Shown piece after piece: positions 23,084 to 30,624 of a DNA stretch of 33,054 bases. The stretch covers positions 1 through 33,054 of the forward strand of contig NZ_BMSG01000052.1 in assembly GCF_014649035.1 (NCBI RefSeq), in the 5' to 3' direction. Position numbers and translations under genes: made by a program. The notes under the pieces were generated by a model, which searched no databases, was not told the DNA's origin, and saw only the letters and a program-made list of their open reading frames with translations. Each line of letters begins with the position of its first letter. The stretch's first letter is position 1. Source of the DNA: Streptomyces sindenensis. Lineage in GTDB: Bacteria > Actinomycetota > Actinomycetes > Streptomycetales > Streptomycetaceae.

Positions 23084-24315
23084 CGTACGCGACAGAGCTT
23101 TCGGAGGCCCGTGTCGACGAGGCGGACAACGTCTTGGTGGCCCCCGCTGACGTACGGGGCGACGACGCGATCGGCGATTTCTTCGGGTCCACGATCACTC
23201 CGGAGGAGCTCGCCTCCGATCCGCCCGACCTCACGGGGAGAACCGTCTACCTGTGCGGCGACCTGTCGGCCATATCCGACGACCAACTACGTTCCGCCGA
23301 AAGGGTGTTCGCGATACGCGAGCTGTCGCACGGCGACGACGGGGACGCCGGCCGGCCGTGGACGGTCGTCGGCCTCGGCCGCGTCCCCCTGCGGGTGCAC
23401 GGGGTCGGTGTGTACTACCGCCGCTTCTTCGATCTCGACGCCGACCACTTCGGACGGATCAGCTCGGAGCATGTGTTCCAGTCCCTGACGGAGTCCACGA
23501 AGCCGGGAACGTCCCATCGCAGCGGGATCTATCTGACGCCCGTCACCCAGGACGGCGACGAACGGCACTTCCGGCTGCTCCGGTGCTCCACGAACCTCTC
23601 GGGTCCGACCGAGACGTTCCGCCCGACCGACACGAGCGTGGTCGAGGAGCTGAACCGCGAGGCCGGCACCGTCTTCCGGGACCACGCTCCGCTGAACCAC
23701 GTTCTCGCCCAGATCTACCGCAACACCCGTGCCACGGCCGAGCGCAAGCAGGCCAAGGCCAGGATCTCGGCCCACGCCGACAAGACCAAGGACATGCCGG
23801 CCAACGGCATCATGGCCTTCTGCACCTTCTACGACGGGCTCGGCCATCTGCGGCCGATGCCCGGCGACGCCTTCGACTACGGCGTGAAGGGCGTCAGCGG
23901 ACTCACGCGACTCCACTTCCGCCTCAAGGAAACGGCCGGAGAGCGGGGCACGGCGGATGCTCTTCCCCAGCAGTTCAGCATCACGCTCCACCCCGGCTCG
24001 GTCTTCTTCATGCCGCTGTCCACCAACCGCCTGTACACCCACGAGATCCGGCCCTCGGGGCTGAACGCCGAACTGCTCCCGACCCGCCTGGGGTACGTGG
24101 TGCGCTGTTCGAGCACCGAGGCCGTGCACAAGGACGGGCACACGTTCCTCAAGGTGGCCGGAGACCTGGTGAAGCTGGAGCCGCCCACGCAGGAGGGCAT
24201 GGAGGACCTGCGCAGGCTGTACGCCGAGGAGAACAGAACCGCGTCCTTCATCGACTACGGCGACAAGTTCCTCTTCAGCATGAACTCCGGTGATTACGTT
24301 GCCCCCAGAATCTAG
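23080..24315 (+). CDS. AlkB-like Fe(II)/2-oxoglutarate-dependent oxygenase (long form)
   Basis: A 411-residue protein. The C-terminal half has the double-stranded beta-helix signature: HxD in ISAHADKTKD (H232, D234), distal His in RLYTHEIRPS (H321), and the 2-oxoglutarate Arg in PTRLGYVVR (R336). Residues 1-200 are an extra domain I do not recognise. The protein ends with an Asn/Tyr-rich tail (FSMNSGDYVAP). The start is TTG at 23080, with AAAGGA and GGGGAG upstream, overlapping the kinase stop. The next gene is a shorter paralogue. Family chemistry is hydroxylation or oxidative demethylation; the substrate here is unknown. Confidence 0.75.
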   Translation: MTYATELSEARVDEADNVLVAPADVRGDDAIGDFFGSTITPEELASDPPDLTGRTVYLCGDLSAISDDQLRSAERVFAIRELSHGDDGDAGRPWTVVGLGRVPLRVHGVGVYYRRFFDLDADHFGRISSEHVFQSLTESTKPGTSHRSGIYLTPVTQDGDERHFRLLRCSTNLSGPTETFRPTDTSVVEELNREAGTVFRDHAPLNHVLAQIYRNTRATAERKQAKARISAHADKTKDMPANGIMAFCTFYDGLGHLRPMPGDAFDYGVKGVSGLTRLHFRLKETAGERGTADALPQQFSITLHPGSVFFMPLSTNRLYTHEIRPSGLNAELLPTRLGYVVRCSSTEAVHKDGHTFLKVAGDLVKLEPPTQEGMEDLRRLYAEENRTASFIDYGDKFLFSMNSGDYVAPRI

Positions 24316-25078
24316 GGTCGCGGAAAGGGTCCTCTCATCCGCTCTGCCGGCCGAGGAGGACCTCTTCGCGGAACTGTCGGCATCGGCCTTCCTGGAGGAC
24401 GCGGGAAAGGGCCGCCGAGGCGCTGTGCTCACCAGGGTCGACGCGACGGGCGGTGTGCCTCTCGTGCGTACGACCACGCGGTACAGCACCCCGACGCAGC
24501 GCTTCCGCCCGGTGCACGAACGCCTGGCGCAGCGGATCCAAGAACGCGCGGGACTCCCGACCGGCTTCAACAACGCCCTGTTCGAGAGCTACACGAACGC
24601 GTACAGGACCATGGGCGCCCATTCCGACCAGGCCCTGGACCTGGCCGACGAGTCGTCCATCGCCGTCTTCTCCTGCTACCGCAACCCCGAATCCGGGCCA
24701 CTGCGAAAGCTGGTCATCACGTCGAAGGACACAGAGGGGGAGACCTTCGAGATCCCCCTCACGCACAACAGCGTGGTCACCTTCTCCGTCGCGTCGAACC
24801 GGCGGCTCAAGCACAAGATCGTCCTGGACGCGCCCGGACCCGGACAGGCGGAGGAGAACGAATGGCTGGGGTTGACGTTCCGCACGTCGAAGACCCCGGT
24901 CCGGTTCCGCGACGACGGGCACGCCTGGCTCCCGCAGGGCACGCGGCTCACCCTGGCGGACGACGAGCAGCGGAGCGAGTTCTACCGGCTGCGGCGCCGG
25001 GAGAACCAGGAGACGGATTTCGCCTATCCCCGGCTGACGTACACCATCAGCGAGAGCGACCTGATGCCGCCGGTCTGA
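24290..25078 (+). CDS. AlkB-like Fe(II)/2-oxoglutarate-dependent oxygenase (short form)
   Basis: A 262-residue oxygenase of AlkB type. Landmarks are FNNALFESYTNAYRTMG, HxD in GAHSDQALDL (H111, D113), distal His in RRLKHKIVLD (H175) and Arg in LGLTFRTSK (R198), so all metal and co-substrate ligands are present. The order and spacing match the upstream paralogue (AHADKTKD / THEIRPS / RLGYVVR). The gene overlaps the previous one by 26 bases. The start is uncertain: GTG at 24290 has no good ribosome-binding site, and a TTG follows at 24299. AlkB proteins repair alkylated nucleic acids, but related enzymes act on small molecules. Confidence 0.82.
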   Translation: MITLPPESRVAERVLSSALPAEEDLFAELSASAFLEDAGKGRRGAVLTRVDATGGVPLVRTTTRYSTPTQRFRPVHERLAQRIQERAGLPTGFNNALFESYTNAYRTMGAHSDQALDLADESSIAVFSCYRNPESGPLRKLVITSKDTEGETFEIPLTHNSVVTFSVASNRRLKHKIVLDAPGPGQAEENEWLGLTFRTSKTPVRFRDDGHAWLPQGTRLTLADDEQRSEFYRLRRRENQETDFAYPRLTYTISESDLMPPV

Positions 25079-25133
25079 CCTGGCCGTTCGACCCCGACGG
25101 CAAAAGCGCATGCTCTCCCGACCGGACCCGCGC

Positions 25134-25145
25134 TAGGGTTGCCGT
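25134..25145 (+). promoter_or_regulatory. Promoter -10 for an apparently leaderless transcript
   Basis: TAGGGT at 25134-25139 lies six bases before the ATG of the leader ORF, the spacing expected when transcription starts at the A of the ATG. No good -35 hexamer was found about 17 bases upstream. It would give the synthetase-like gene a transcript separate from the oxygenase genes. Confidence 0.55.
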
Positions 25146-25214
25146 ATGAACGTCACCGGCCGAATCACCACCGCGACCGCGCGAGCGACCAGCTCGCCGG
25201 CCGCCGCCGCCTGA
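25146..25214 (+). CDS. 22-residue Ala-rich leader peptide
   Basis: ATG-started, TGA-ended ORF of 22 codons, reading M-N-V-T-G-R-I-T-T-A-T-A-R-A-T-S-S-P and then four Ala (GCC x4) before the stop. It lies 127 bases upstream of an alanyl-tRNA-synthetase-like gene, and Ala makes up seven of 22 codons. A ribosome stalling on Ala codons at the end of the peptide would change folding of the RNA that follows. The position, length and codon run match amino-acid attenuation leaders known in actinobacteria for trp, ilv and leu. Translation itself is inferred. Confidence 0.6.
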   Translation: MNVTGRITTATARATSSPAAAA

Positions 25215-25224
25215 CGTTCTCTCC

Positions 25225-25308
25225 CCCCGGCGACCGGAAACGGTCCGTCGGTAGTGCCGCGGAGCCTCTGGCCCCGGCCGGGTGACTGAACGGTTCCGTT
25301 CTCCGGTG
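25225..25308 (+). promoter_or_regulatory. Candidate attenuator with alternative hairpins
   Basis: Segment 1, ACCGGAAACGGT (25233-25244), forms its own small hairpin and is part of a longer CCGGCGACCG/CGGTCCGTCGG stem. Segment 2, GAACGGTTCCGTTC (25288-25301), is also self-complementary. But segment 1 can pair with CCGTTCTCCGGT (25296-25307) over about 11 bases with one bulge, so the two states exclude each other. There is no T-run, so it may act on translation: the far arm ends about 18 bases before the ribosome-binding site at 25326. Confidence 0.45.
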
Positions 25309-25340
25309 CCTCCCCGCTACGACGCGAAGGAGCCACCCCC

Positions 25341-26537
25341 ATGCGTACGGACCAGCTCATCAGGACGTTCGTCGAGTACTACGAAGAGCGCGGCCACCGC
25401 CGGATCACCGGCTCGACCCTGCTGCCACCCCCCGGCGACCCCGTCCTCTTCACGACCTCCGGCATGCACCCGCTCACCCCGTACCTGGAAGGCCGGCCTC
25501 ACCCTCTGGGCAAGCGCCTGGTCAACGTACAGCGCTGTCTGCGCACGACGGACCTGGACGAGGTCGGGGACACCACGCACCTGACCGTCTTCGAGATGCT
25601 GGGCACCTGGTCGCTCGGCGACTACGGGGGCCCGCGCAGCCTCGACTGGGGGTACGGGCTGCTCACCGAGGGCCTGGGCATCGACCCCGGCCTGCTGCAC
25701 GCCACGGTCCACGCCGGCGACGACCGGACGGGGACAGGGCCGGACACCGATTCCCTCGACCTGTGGCAGGGCCTCGGCGTCCCCGTGGAGCTCACGGTGG
25801 AGGACAACTGGTGGCCGAAGAGCGTGGACGACGACGGGGGTGAGGGCCCCGTCGGCCCGTGCGGCCCCGACTCGGAGATCTTCTTCTGGAGCGGCGACGG
25901 CCCGCCGCGGTCGACGCCCACCCGCGACGACCGCTGGGTGGAGGTGTGGAACCACGTGACGATGACCCACCGCCGACGCGAAGACGGTTCGCTCGTCCCG
26001 CTCCCCCAACGCAACGTCGACACCGGCCTCGGCCTGGAGCGCCTGGCCTCCCTGCTCCAGGGCAAGCGGTCCGTCTTCGAGTGCGACGTCTTCGACCCGT
26101 GGCGCCGTCTCGTCCCGCCCCTGTGGCCGCTGGAAGAGCCCGAACTGCGCCTGGTCAGCGACCATCTGCGCTCGGCCGTCGTGGTGCTCGGCGACGGTGT
26201 GCGCCCGTCCAACACCGGCCGGGGTTACGTGCTGCGCCGCCTGGTCCGCCGGGTGCTCACGGTGCTGTGGCGCCAGGACGCCTCACGCAGCCTCGGGGAC
26301 CTGCCGGAAGACCTGGTCCGGCACACCCTGGACCACTTCCGCCAGGACGCCCGCCCGGCCGACGTCCTGCGGACCCTGCTCGACGAGGAGCACCGGTTCG
26401 GCCGCCTGCTGGACCGCGGCCGCAGCGTACTCGCCCGCCCCCGCTTCCAGGGCCCGCTGACCGAGGAGGACTTCCACTACCTGCACGACACGCATGGACT
26501 GCCGCGCGAGCTGGTCACGGGCTTGCGCCAGGAGTGA
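25341..26537 (+). CDS. Alanyl-tRNA synthetase catalytic-core protein without editing domain
   Basis: A 398-residue class II synthetase-like protein. It keeps the AlaRS aminoacylation core: FTTSGMHPLTPYL, LVNVQRCLRT, motif 2 FEMLGTWSLGDY, GPCGPDSEIFF, VEVWNHV, NVDTGLGLERLASLLQG (motif 3 region), and the first tRNA-recognition helices (RLVSDHLRSAVVVLGDG, NTGRGYVLRRLVRRV). It ends where the editing domain of full AlaRS (about 850-890 residues) would begin, and lacks that domain and C-Ala. The wording EVGDTTHLTVFEMLGTWSLGDY is closer to AlaRS of candidate-phyla bacteria, as I recall it, than to a housekeeping Streptomyces enzyme. GAAGGAG precedes the ATG. Possible roles are alanine activation for a metabolite or a resistant second synthetase. 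Confidence 0.85.
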   Translation: MRTDQLIRTFVEYYEERGHRRITGSTLLPPPGDPVLFTTSGMHPLTPYLEGRPHPLGKRLVNVQRCLRTTDLDEVGDTTHLTVFEMLGTWSLGDYGGPRSLDWGYGLLTEGLGIDPGLLHATVHAGDDRTGTGPDTDSLDLWQGLGVPVELTVEDNWWPKSVDDDGGEGPVGPCGPDSEIFFWSGDGPPRSTPTRDDRWVEVWNHVTMTHRRREDGSLVPLPQRNVDTGLGLERLASLLQGKRSVFECDVFDPWRRLVPPLWPLEEPELRLVSDHLRSAVVVLGDGVRPSNTGRGYVLRRLVRRVLTVLWRQDASRSLGDLPEDLVRHTLDHFRQDARPADVLRTLLDEEHRFGRLLDRGRSVLARPRFQGPLTEEDFHYLHDTHGLPRELVTGLRQE

Positions 26538-26661
26538 GGGGCCGTTCCCGTGCGGCTCCGAACGAGTGGACTTGGCGGGACGCGGCAAGGACACGGCGTG
26601 TGGTCCGGTGGGCGGATGGTGTCTTTGCCGTCCGCACCCCCGCCTGGAAAGGCCTTCCGCC

Positions 26662-27894
26662 ATGCGACGCCGCACCTCCACCCGACGCCTCCTCACCACG
26701 ACGCTGCTCGCGGCGTCCGTCCTGGCCTCGATGGCCATGGCTCCCGCCCCAACGGTGCACGCCGCGGGCTTCGACCAGCACGGCCGGCACGACCAGCACA
26801 GCCGGAACGACTGTCCGCCGGGCGGGCTCGATCCCGCGCTGACCGCCGAGCTGGACCGGACCATCGACGACGTCCGCGAGCAGGCCGGCATCCCCGGTGT
26901 CGTCGTCGGGCTGTGGATGCCGGGCCGGGGAAGCTACGTCCACGCGAGCGGTGTCGGCAACAAGGTCACCGGTGAGCCGATGTCCGCCGGCACCCGCATC
27001 CGGATCGGCAGTGAGACCAAGACCTTTACGGTCACCGCGCTGCTCCAGCTCGTCGACGAGAAGCGCGTCCAGCTGGACGACCCGATCTCCCGTTACGTCT
27101 CCGGCGTGCGCAACGGCGACCGGATCACGCTCCGCCAGCTCGCCGGGATGCGCAGCGGTCTCTTCCCGTACACCGCCGACGCCGGCTTCGTGCACGACCT
27201 GCTGAGCGATCCGTACCGCTCGTTCACCCCGCGCGGCGTGCTCGCGTACGGCATGCGGCACAAGAACACCTTCAAGCCGGGCGCGGAGTTCCAGTACTCC
27301 AACTCCAACCTCGTCCTGCTCGGGCTGGTGATCGAGAAGGTCACCGGTCAGCGTCTCGACCGCGTCATCCACGAGCGGGTGCTCCGCCCCGCCCGCCTCC
27401 ACCACACGCTCTTCCCGACCGGGGCCGAGTTCCCCGAACCGCACGCCCACGGCTACACCGACCAGACGCTGAGCGGTGAGACCGAGGACGCCACGGACTG
27501 GAACCCCAGCTGGGCGTGGGCCGCCGGGGCGATGATCTCCGATCTGCACGACCTGCGGCGCTGGGCCAAGGTCGTCGCCACAGGTGAGCTGCTCAGCCCG
27601 GAGACCCAGGCGCAGCGGCTCAAGACCCTGCCGACCGGGTTCCCGGGGCTCAGCTACGGCCTCGGCATCTTCGAGACCGGCGGGTGGATCGGGCACAACG
27701 GTTCGCTGCCGGGGTACGAGACCGTGACCGTCTACCTGCCCGCGCAGAAGGCCACCATGGTCATCATGATCAACACGGACTCCCTCAGTGGGACCCAGGA
27801 GCCGTCCACTCTGCTCGCCCGCGCGGTGACGCAGGTCGCCACCCCGGACCACGTCTACGACGGCAGCGCCTCCCAGGGGCGCCAAACTTCCTGA
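26662..27894 (+). CDS. Secreted SxxK serine hydrolase (beta-lactamase class C / DD-peptidase fold)
   Basis: A 410-residue exported enzyme. A Sec signal peptide covers residues 1-34 (MRRRTSTRRLLTTTLLAASV, ending VHA). A short His-rich linker (FDQHGRHDQHSRND) follows. Active-site motifs of the S12 family are all present: S117-E-T-K120 (SxxK), Y212-S-N214 (YxN) and GHNGSLPG (the HxG box). Close relatives include D-alanyl-D-alanine carboxypeptidases (R61 type) and esterases; a beta-lactamase role is possible but not shown. GGAAAGG precedes the ATG at 26662. It is a single gene in its own transcription unit and converges on the cassette at 28.2 kb. Confidence 0.92.
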   Translation: MRRRTSTRRLLTTTLLAASVLASMAMAPAPTVHAAGFDQHGRHDQHSRNDCPPGGLDPALTAELDRTIDDVREQAGIPGVVVGLWMPGRGSYVHASGVGNKVTGEPMSAGTRIRIGSETKTFTVTALLQLVDEKRVQLDDPISRYVSGVRNGDRITLRQLAGMRSGLFPYTADAGFVHDLLSDPYRSFTPRGVLAYGMRHKNTFKPGAEFQYSNSNLVLLGLVIEKVTGQRLDRVIHERVLRPARLHHTLFPTGAEFPEPHAHGYTDQTLSGETEDATDWNPSWAWAAGAMISDLHDLRRWAKVVATGELLSPETQAQRLKTLPTGFPGLSYGLGIFETGGWIGHNGSLPGYETVTVYLPAQKATMVIMINTDSLSGTQEPSTLLARAVTQVATPDHVYDGSASQGRQTS

Positions 27895-28004
27895 GGCCAG
27901 GAGCCTGTCAGGCGCCCGTCGGCGGCGGTGCGGCCGCCCCGGCGCCCGCCGGAAGTCTGGAGCCCGGGACCCGGGATACGAGACCCGTGGATACGAGGCC
28001 AGAG

Positions 28005-28079
28005 GTTCGAGCGTCTTCTCAACTCAGCGGTGAACGAGGCTGGGTTGGGAAACCAGCCCTGCCTCCCTCGCCCTGCCAT
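28005..28079. repeat. Hairpin repeat, copy 1
   Basis: In the 340-base gap after the serine hydrolase, GTTCGAGCGTCTTCT is followed by a hairpin, GGCTGG-G-TT / AACCAGCC (28038-28058), then a pyrimidine-rich tail. A diverged copy occurs at 29161, with different arm bases but the same fold. A run of GGGACCCGGG-like sequence precedes each copy. Here it may terminate the convergent genes. Confidence 0.6.
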
Positions 28080-28238
28080 GTCCGGAGGCGTGAGCGTCAA
28101 GCAACTGGCAGGTGCCGGGGAGCCCACAGCGTCCTCGGCCGCCGCCTCCGTACCGGATCAGCGCACCGCTCCCAAGCCTCCGGAAGCGGGTTCAGCACCG
28201 CACTGCTGAACGGCGGGGCGGAGTCGCTCTTCCGCGCG

Positions 28239-28637
28239 TCACAGCAGGTAGGGAAACAGGCTGACCCTGTTCCGCTCCACACTGATCTCGACCCACGTTT
28301 CCTTGACCGTCACCGGAGGCGGCGGGTCGGCGAGGTCGAACAGGATCTGGGCGTCGGCCACTTCCAACACGGCACCGCCATCGCCGGTGAGGCTCAGCCG
28401 TCCCCGGAAGGTTGTTCGATCGCCGTCCTCGCCCACCATGGGCGAGGGATCGGCGGCCGGTCGCGTGTTACCGCCCCAGACCACGTCCTCCTCAACAGAC
28501 CACTCCACATGATGCTCACAGCCCGCGTCTGTCGGATCACCGCACCAGCGCGCTACGGCCGACCCCACCCCCGAGCGCGTCCGGACTGTCACGGTCCCGT
28601 CGGGACCCCACCACACTGCTTCCACCTGGACCAGCAT
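28239..28637 (-). CDS. Unknown protein, second gene of a two-gene cassette
   Basis: A 132-residue acidic, beta-rich soluble protein with three Trp early on (VEAVWWGPDG, HHVEWSVEEDVVWGG) and VTVKETWVEISVERN near the end. No signal peptide or membrane span. The start ATG overlaps the upstream gene's TGA (TGATG), so the two are coupled. I do not recognise the family. The size and composition resemble the immunity-type or DUF proteins often found in Streptomyces accessory regions, but no toxin is visible next to it. Confidence 0.65.
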   Translation of the reverse strand: MLVQVEAVWWGPDGTVTVRTRSGVGSAVARWCGDPTDAGCEHHVEWSVEEDVVWGGNTRPAADPSPMVGEDGDRTTFRGRLSLTGDGGAVLEVADAQILFDLADPPPPVTVKETWVEISVERNRVSLFPYLL

Positions 28638-28984
28638 CACTCGGCAGGTCGCGGGTCCACCCGGGCCACCCAGCACGACAGCCGGTACATGCGCTGCCAG
28701 TAGGGGGTGTCGTCCCCGGGGCCGAGCACGGGAAGGATCCGGTCCAGGTCGGCGATGCACCTGTGCAGGACGCGGCGCCGCCCGTCGTCGAGGGAGCCGC
28801 CACCGCTCAGCCAGGCTGATACGCACCCGGCGATGTCGGCGTCGAGGAGCACGAGGTCGATGCCCGCCCGCTCCGCGCCGCGCAGTCCGGCGGGAAACGG
28901 CGCTTGCAGGTGCTCCTGCCACAAGTGGGAGACGGCGGATTCGAGCTCATCATTGCCGCTCGTGGAGTCCATGGAGAACATCAT
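28637..28984 (-). CDS. Unknown protein, first gene of a two-gene cassette
   Basis: A protein of up to 115 residues, predicted helical and acidic (ELESAVSHLWQEHLQAPFPA, LDDGRRRVLHRCIADLDRIL, YWQRMYRLSCWVARV). The frame stays open to 29287, but that part only translates the GACCCGG-type repeats, so I chose the first Met after them (28984; Met codons at 28981 and 28972 are alternatives, none with a clear ribosome-binding site). It overlaps the next gene's ATG by one base. No family was recognised. Confidence 0.6.
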   Translation of the reverse strand: MMFSMDSTSGNDELESAVSHLWQEHLQAPFPAGLRGAERAGIDLVLLDADIAGCVSAWLSGGGSLDDGRRRVLHRCIADLDRILPVLGPGDDTPYWQRMYRLSCWVARVDPRPAE

Positions 28985-29015
28985 CGCGGACAACGGGCCC
29001 CGCGTCCGAGCGAGA

Positions 29016-29075
29016 CCGAGACCCGGGACCCGGGACCCGGGACCCGCGCGCAGAGACCCGAGACCCGAGCCTCCG
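29016..29075. repeat. Tandem GACCCGG/GACCCGA heptads
   Basis: Seven-base units (GACCCGG, with GACCCGA variants) repeat about seven times between 29024 and 29070, and more loosely up to 29160. The same motif precedes hairpin copy 1 near 27965. Units are CCCGGG-palindromic and prone to slippage. Confidence 0.7.
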
Positions 29076-29160
29076 ACATCACTCGTTCGGGGGTACGCGA
29101 ACGGGGCTCCGGCCCGAAGCTCGGGTGCCGGGACCCGGGCGTCGGGATCCGAGACCCGGG

Positions 29161-29230
29161 GTTCGAGCGCCTTCTTTAACCGGGCGGCAGAAGAGGGGGG
29201 TTGGGAGAACCTCCCCTCCCTCCCCACCCC
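29161..29230. repeat. Hairpin repeat, copy 2
   Basis: GTTCGAGCGCCTTCT followed by GGGGGGTT-GGGAG-AACCTCCCC (29195-29216), then CTCCCTCC. It aligns with copy 1 at 28005, but the stem arms have changed together, so pairing is kept. It lies between the divergent cassette and winged-helix genes. Confidence 0.6.
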
Positions 29231-29386
29231 GTCACGGCCAGCCGGTATGACTAATCGTGACAGCTTGCGGCGCAGCGTGACGGCCACTTACGGTGCGAGA
29301 ACCACGAGAACTAATCGACCCCGACACGGTGTTGGCGCACCAGCCGGGGTCTCACCGCAAGATCGATACCCTAGAAAGACGATCCA

Positions 29387-30463
29387 TTGGCTACCCAGCA
29401 CCTTAGCTCCGCCCTGTCCGTCCCCGCAGTCCCCGCCGCGTACCCGCTGGCCAAGCCCGGCTACGGCAAACGCTCCACGCCCGGCCAACAGCCGCGCACC
29501 CGCGACGACTTCGCCGCGCTCCCGACCCGTGAGCGGTACGTCGCCGGATTCGTCGACCACCTCCCCGACGGGGCCGCGATGAGCATCAAGCACCTGGCGA
29601 AGCAGCTTCCGCTGTACGGGCAGCAGGCCATCTCCACGGCCCTGAAAGCCCTGTCCGTCGCGGGGCATCTGCGACGCGTACGGTGCGCTGTCGGCGAGGG
29701 CGACGAGACCCGCTGGGCCTTCCGGACCTTCTGGTCCCGCACCGCACGCGACAACGAGTGGTGGACCACCTACCTCGCCACCGAGAACGCCACCCGGACC
29801 CCAACCCCCACCGCCGCACCGCCAGCCCCCTCAGCACCTGCGCAGCCCCCGACCGCCTCAGCACCGCCCGCCTCGCCCCCTGCCGCCGTACCGCAGCAGC
29901 GCACCGCGCCCGACCCCGCCCCGGGCACGGCACCCGAAACAGCTCCGGCGGCACCGGCGCCGGCATCGGCTCCTGCCACCGCCCCCTCCGCCGCCTACCT
30001 GGCCCTCGCCGAACTCGGCCGCAAGGACATCCGGCTGGCCCTGTCCGCCGACGACTGCGCCGCCCTCGAAGCACTGGCAGCGGAATGGCTCGACCGAGGC
30101 GTGGACGCCGACTACCTGACCGCCGCCCTCACCGCAGGGCTCCCCGCCCAGGTCGACTGCCCGCCCCGCTTCGTCCGCCGCCGCCTCACCGACAAGATCC
30201 CGCCCCGACTGCCCACCCGACCCACCACCCCGAACACCTCACCCGGCACCAGCACCGGCACCGGCACCCCCCGCCTCCTCATGGAATGCACCGACTGCGG
30301 CCGCCCCGGCCAACCCGAAGCCCTCCCCGACGGACTCTGCCGCCCCTGCCGCGCCGCCCACTCCGAGGGCCACGAAGCCGAAGCCGGTTCACCCGATCCC
30401 ACCGAAATCGCCGCTGTAAAGACCCACATGGCGAACCTCCGCACCCTGCTCAAACCCGTCTGA
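29387..30463 (+). CDS. Winged-helix regulator with C-terminal Cys cluster
   Basis: A 358-residue protein of a type found in several copies in Streptomyces. A winged helix lies at about 45-115 (RERYVAGFVDHLPDGAAMSI, then QQAISTALKALSVAGHLRRV). A Pro/Ala-rich linker (about 140-200) leads to a helical region (YLALAELGRKDIRLALS, ADDCAALEALAAEWLDRGVD). A Cys-rich ribbon ends the protein (CTDCGR...GLCRPCR), which may bind zinc. The start is TTG at 29387 with GAAAG upstream. The 400 bases before it hold repeat copy 2 and two ACTAATCG sites 60 bases apart (29250, 29310) that might be operators. Confidence 0.72.
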   Translation: MATQHLSSALSVPAVPAAYPLAKPGYGKRSTPGQQPRTRDDFAALPTRERYVAGFVDHLPDGAAMSIKHLAKQLPLYGQQAISTALKALSVAGHLRRVRCAVGEGDETRWAFRTFWSRTARDNEWWTTYLATENATRTPTPTAAPPAPSAPAQPPTASAPPASPPAAVPQQRTAPDPAPGTAPETAPAAPAPASAPATAPSAAYLALAELGRKDIRLALSADDCAALEALAAEWLDRGVDADYLTAALTAGLPAQVDCPPRFVRRRLTDKIPPRLPTRPTTPNTSPGTSTGTGTPRLLMECTDCGRPGQPEALPDGLCRPCRAAHSEGHEAEAGSPDPTEIAAVKTHMANLRTLLKPV

Positions 30464-30493
30464 TCCCGACCAGGGCTGAGCAGGTCGCGAACT

Positions 30494-30521
30494 GTGGTCC
30501 CCGCGCGTGCGGGGGTATTCA
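30494..30521. CRISPR. Single orphan type I-E-like CRISPR repeat
   Basis: The 28 bases starting GTGGTCCCCGCGCGTGCGGG have the size, CCCCGC-GCGT-GCGGGG stem and flanking bases of actinobacterial type I-E repeats. No second copy occurs at the usual 61-base period, and no cas gene is in the window. It sits about 30 bases after the winged-helix gene stop, where its hairpin could also act as a terminator. Confidence 0.5.
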
Positions 30522-30624
30522 CACGACAGCCACCGGGGAACCACGAGCGGACGGGCCACCGCCAGGGGCCGCCCCCGGAGCAAAGGGGCGTGCGCTCCCC
30601 CGGCCCTTCCGAGATCATGACGCG

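Noticed and set aside
30522..30624. Second CRISPR unit after the orphan repeat
   Set aside because: No sequence like the repeat at the expected period (about 30554), so no array is claimed.
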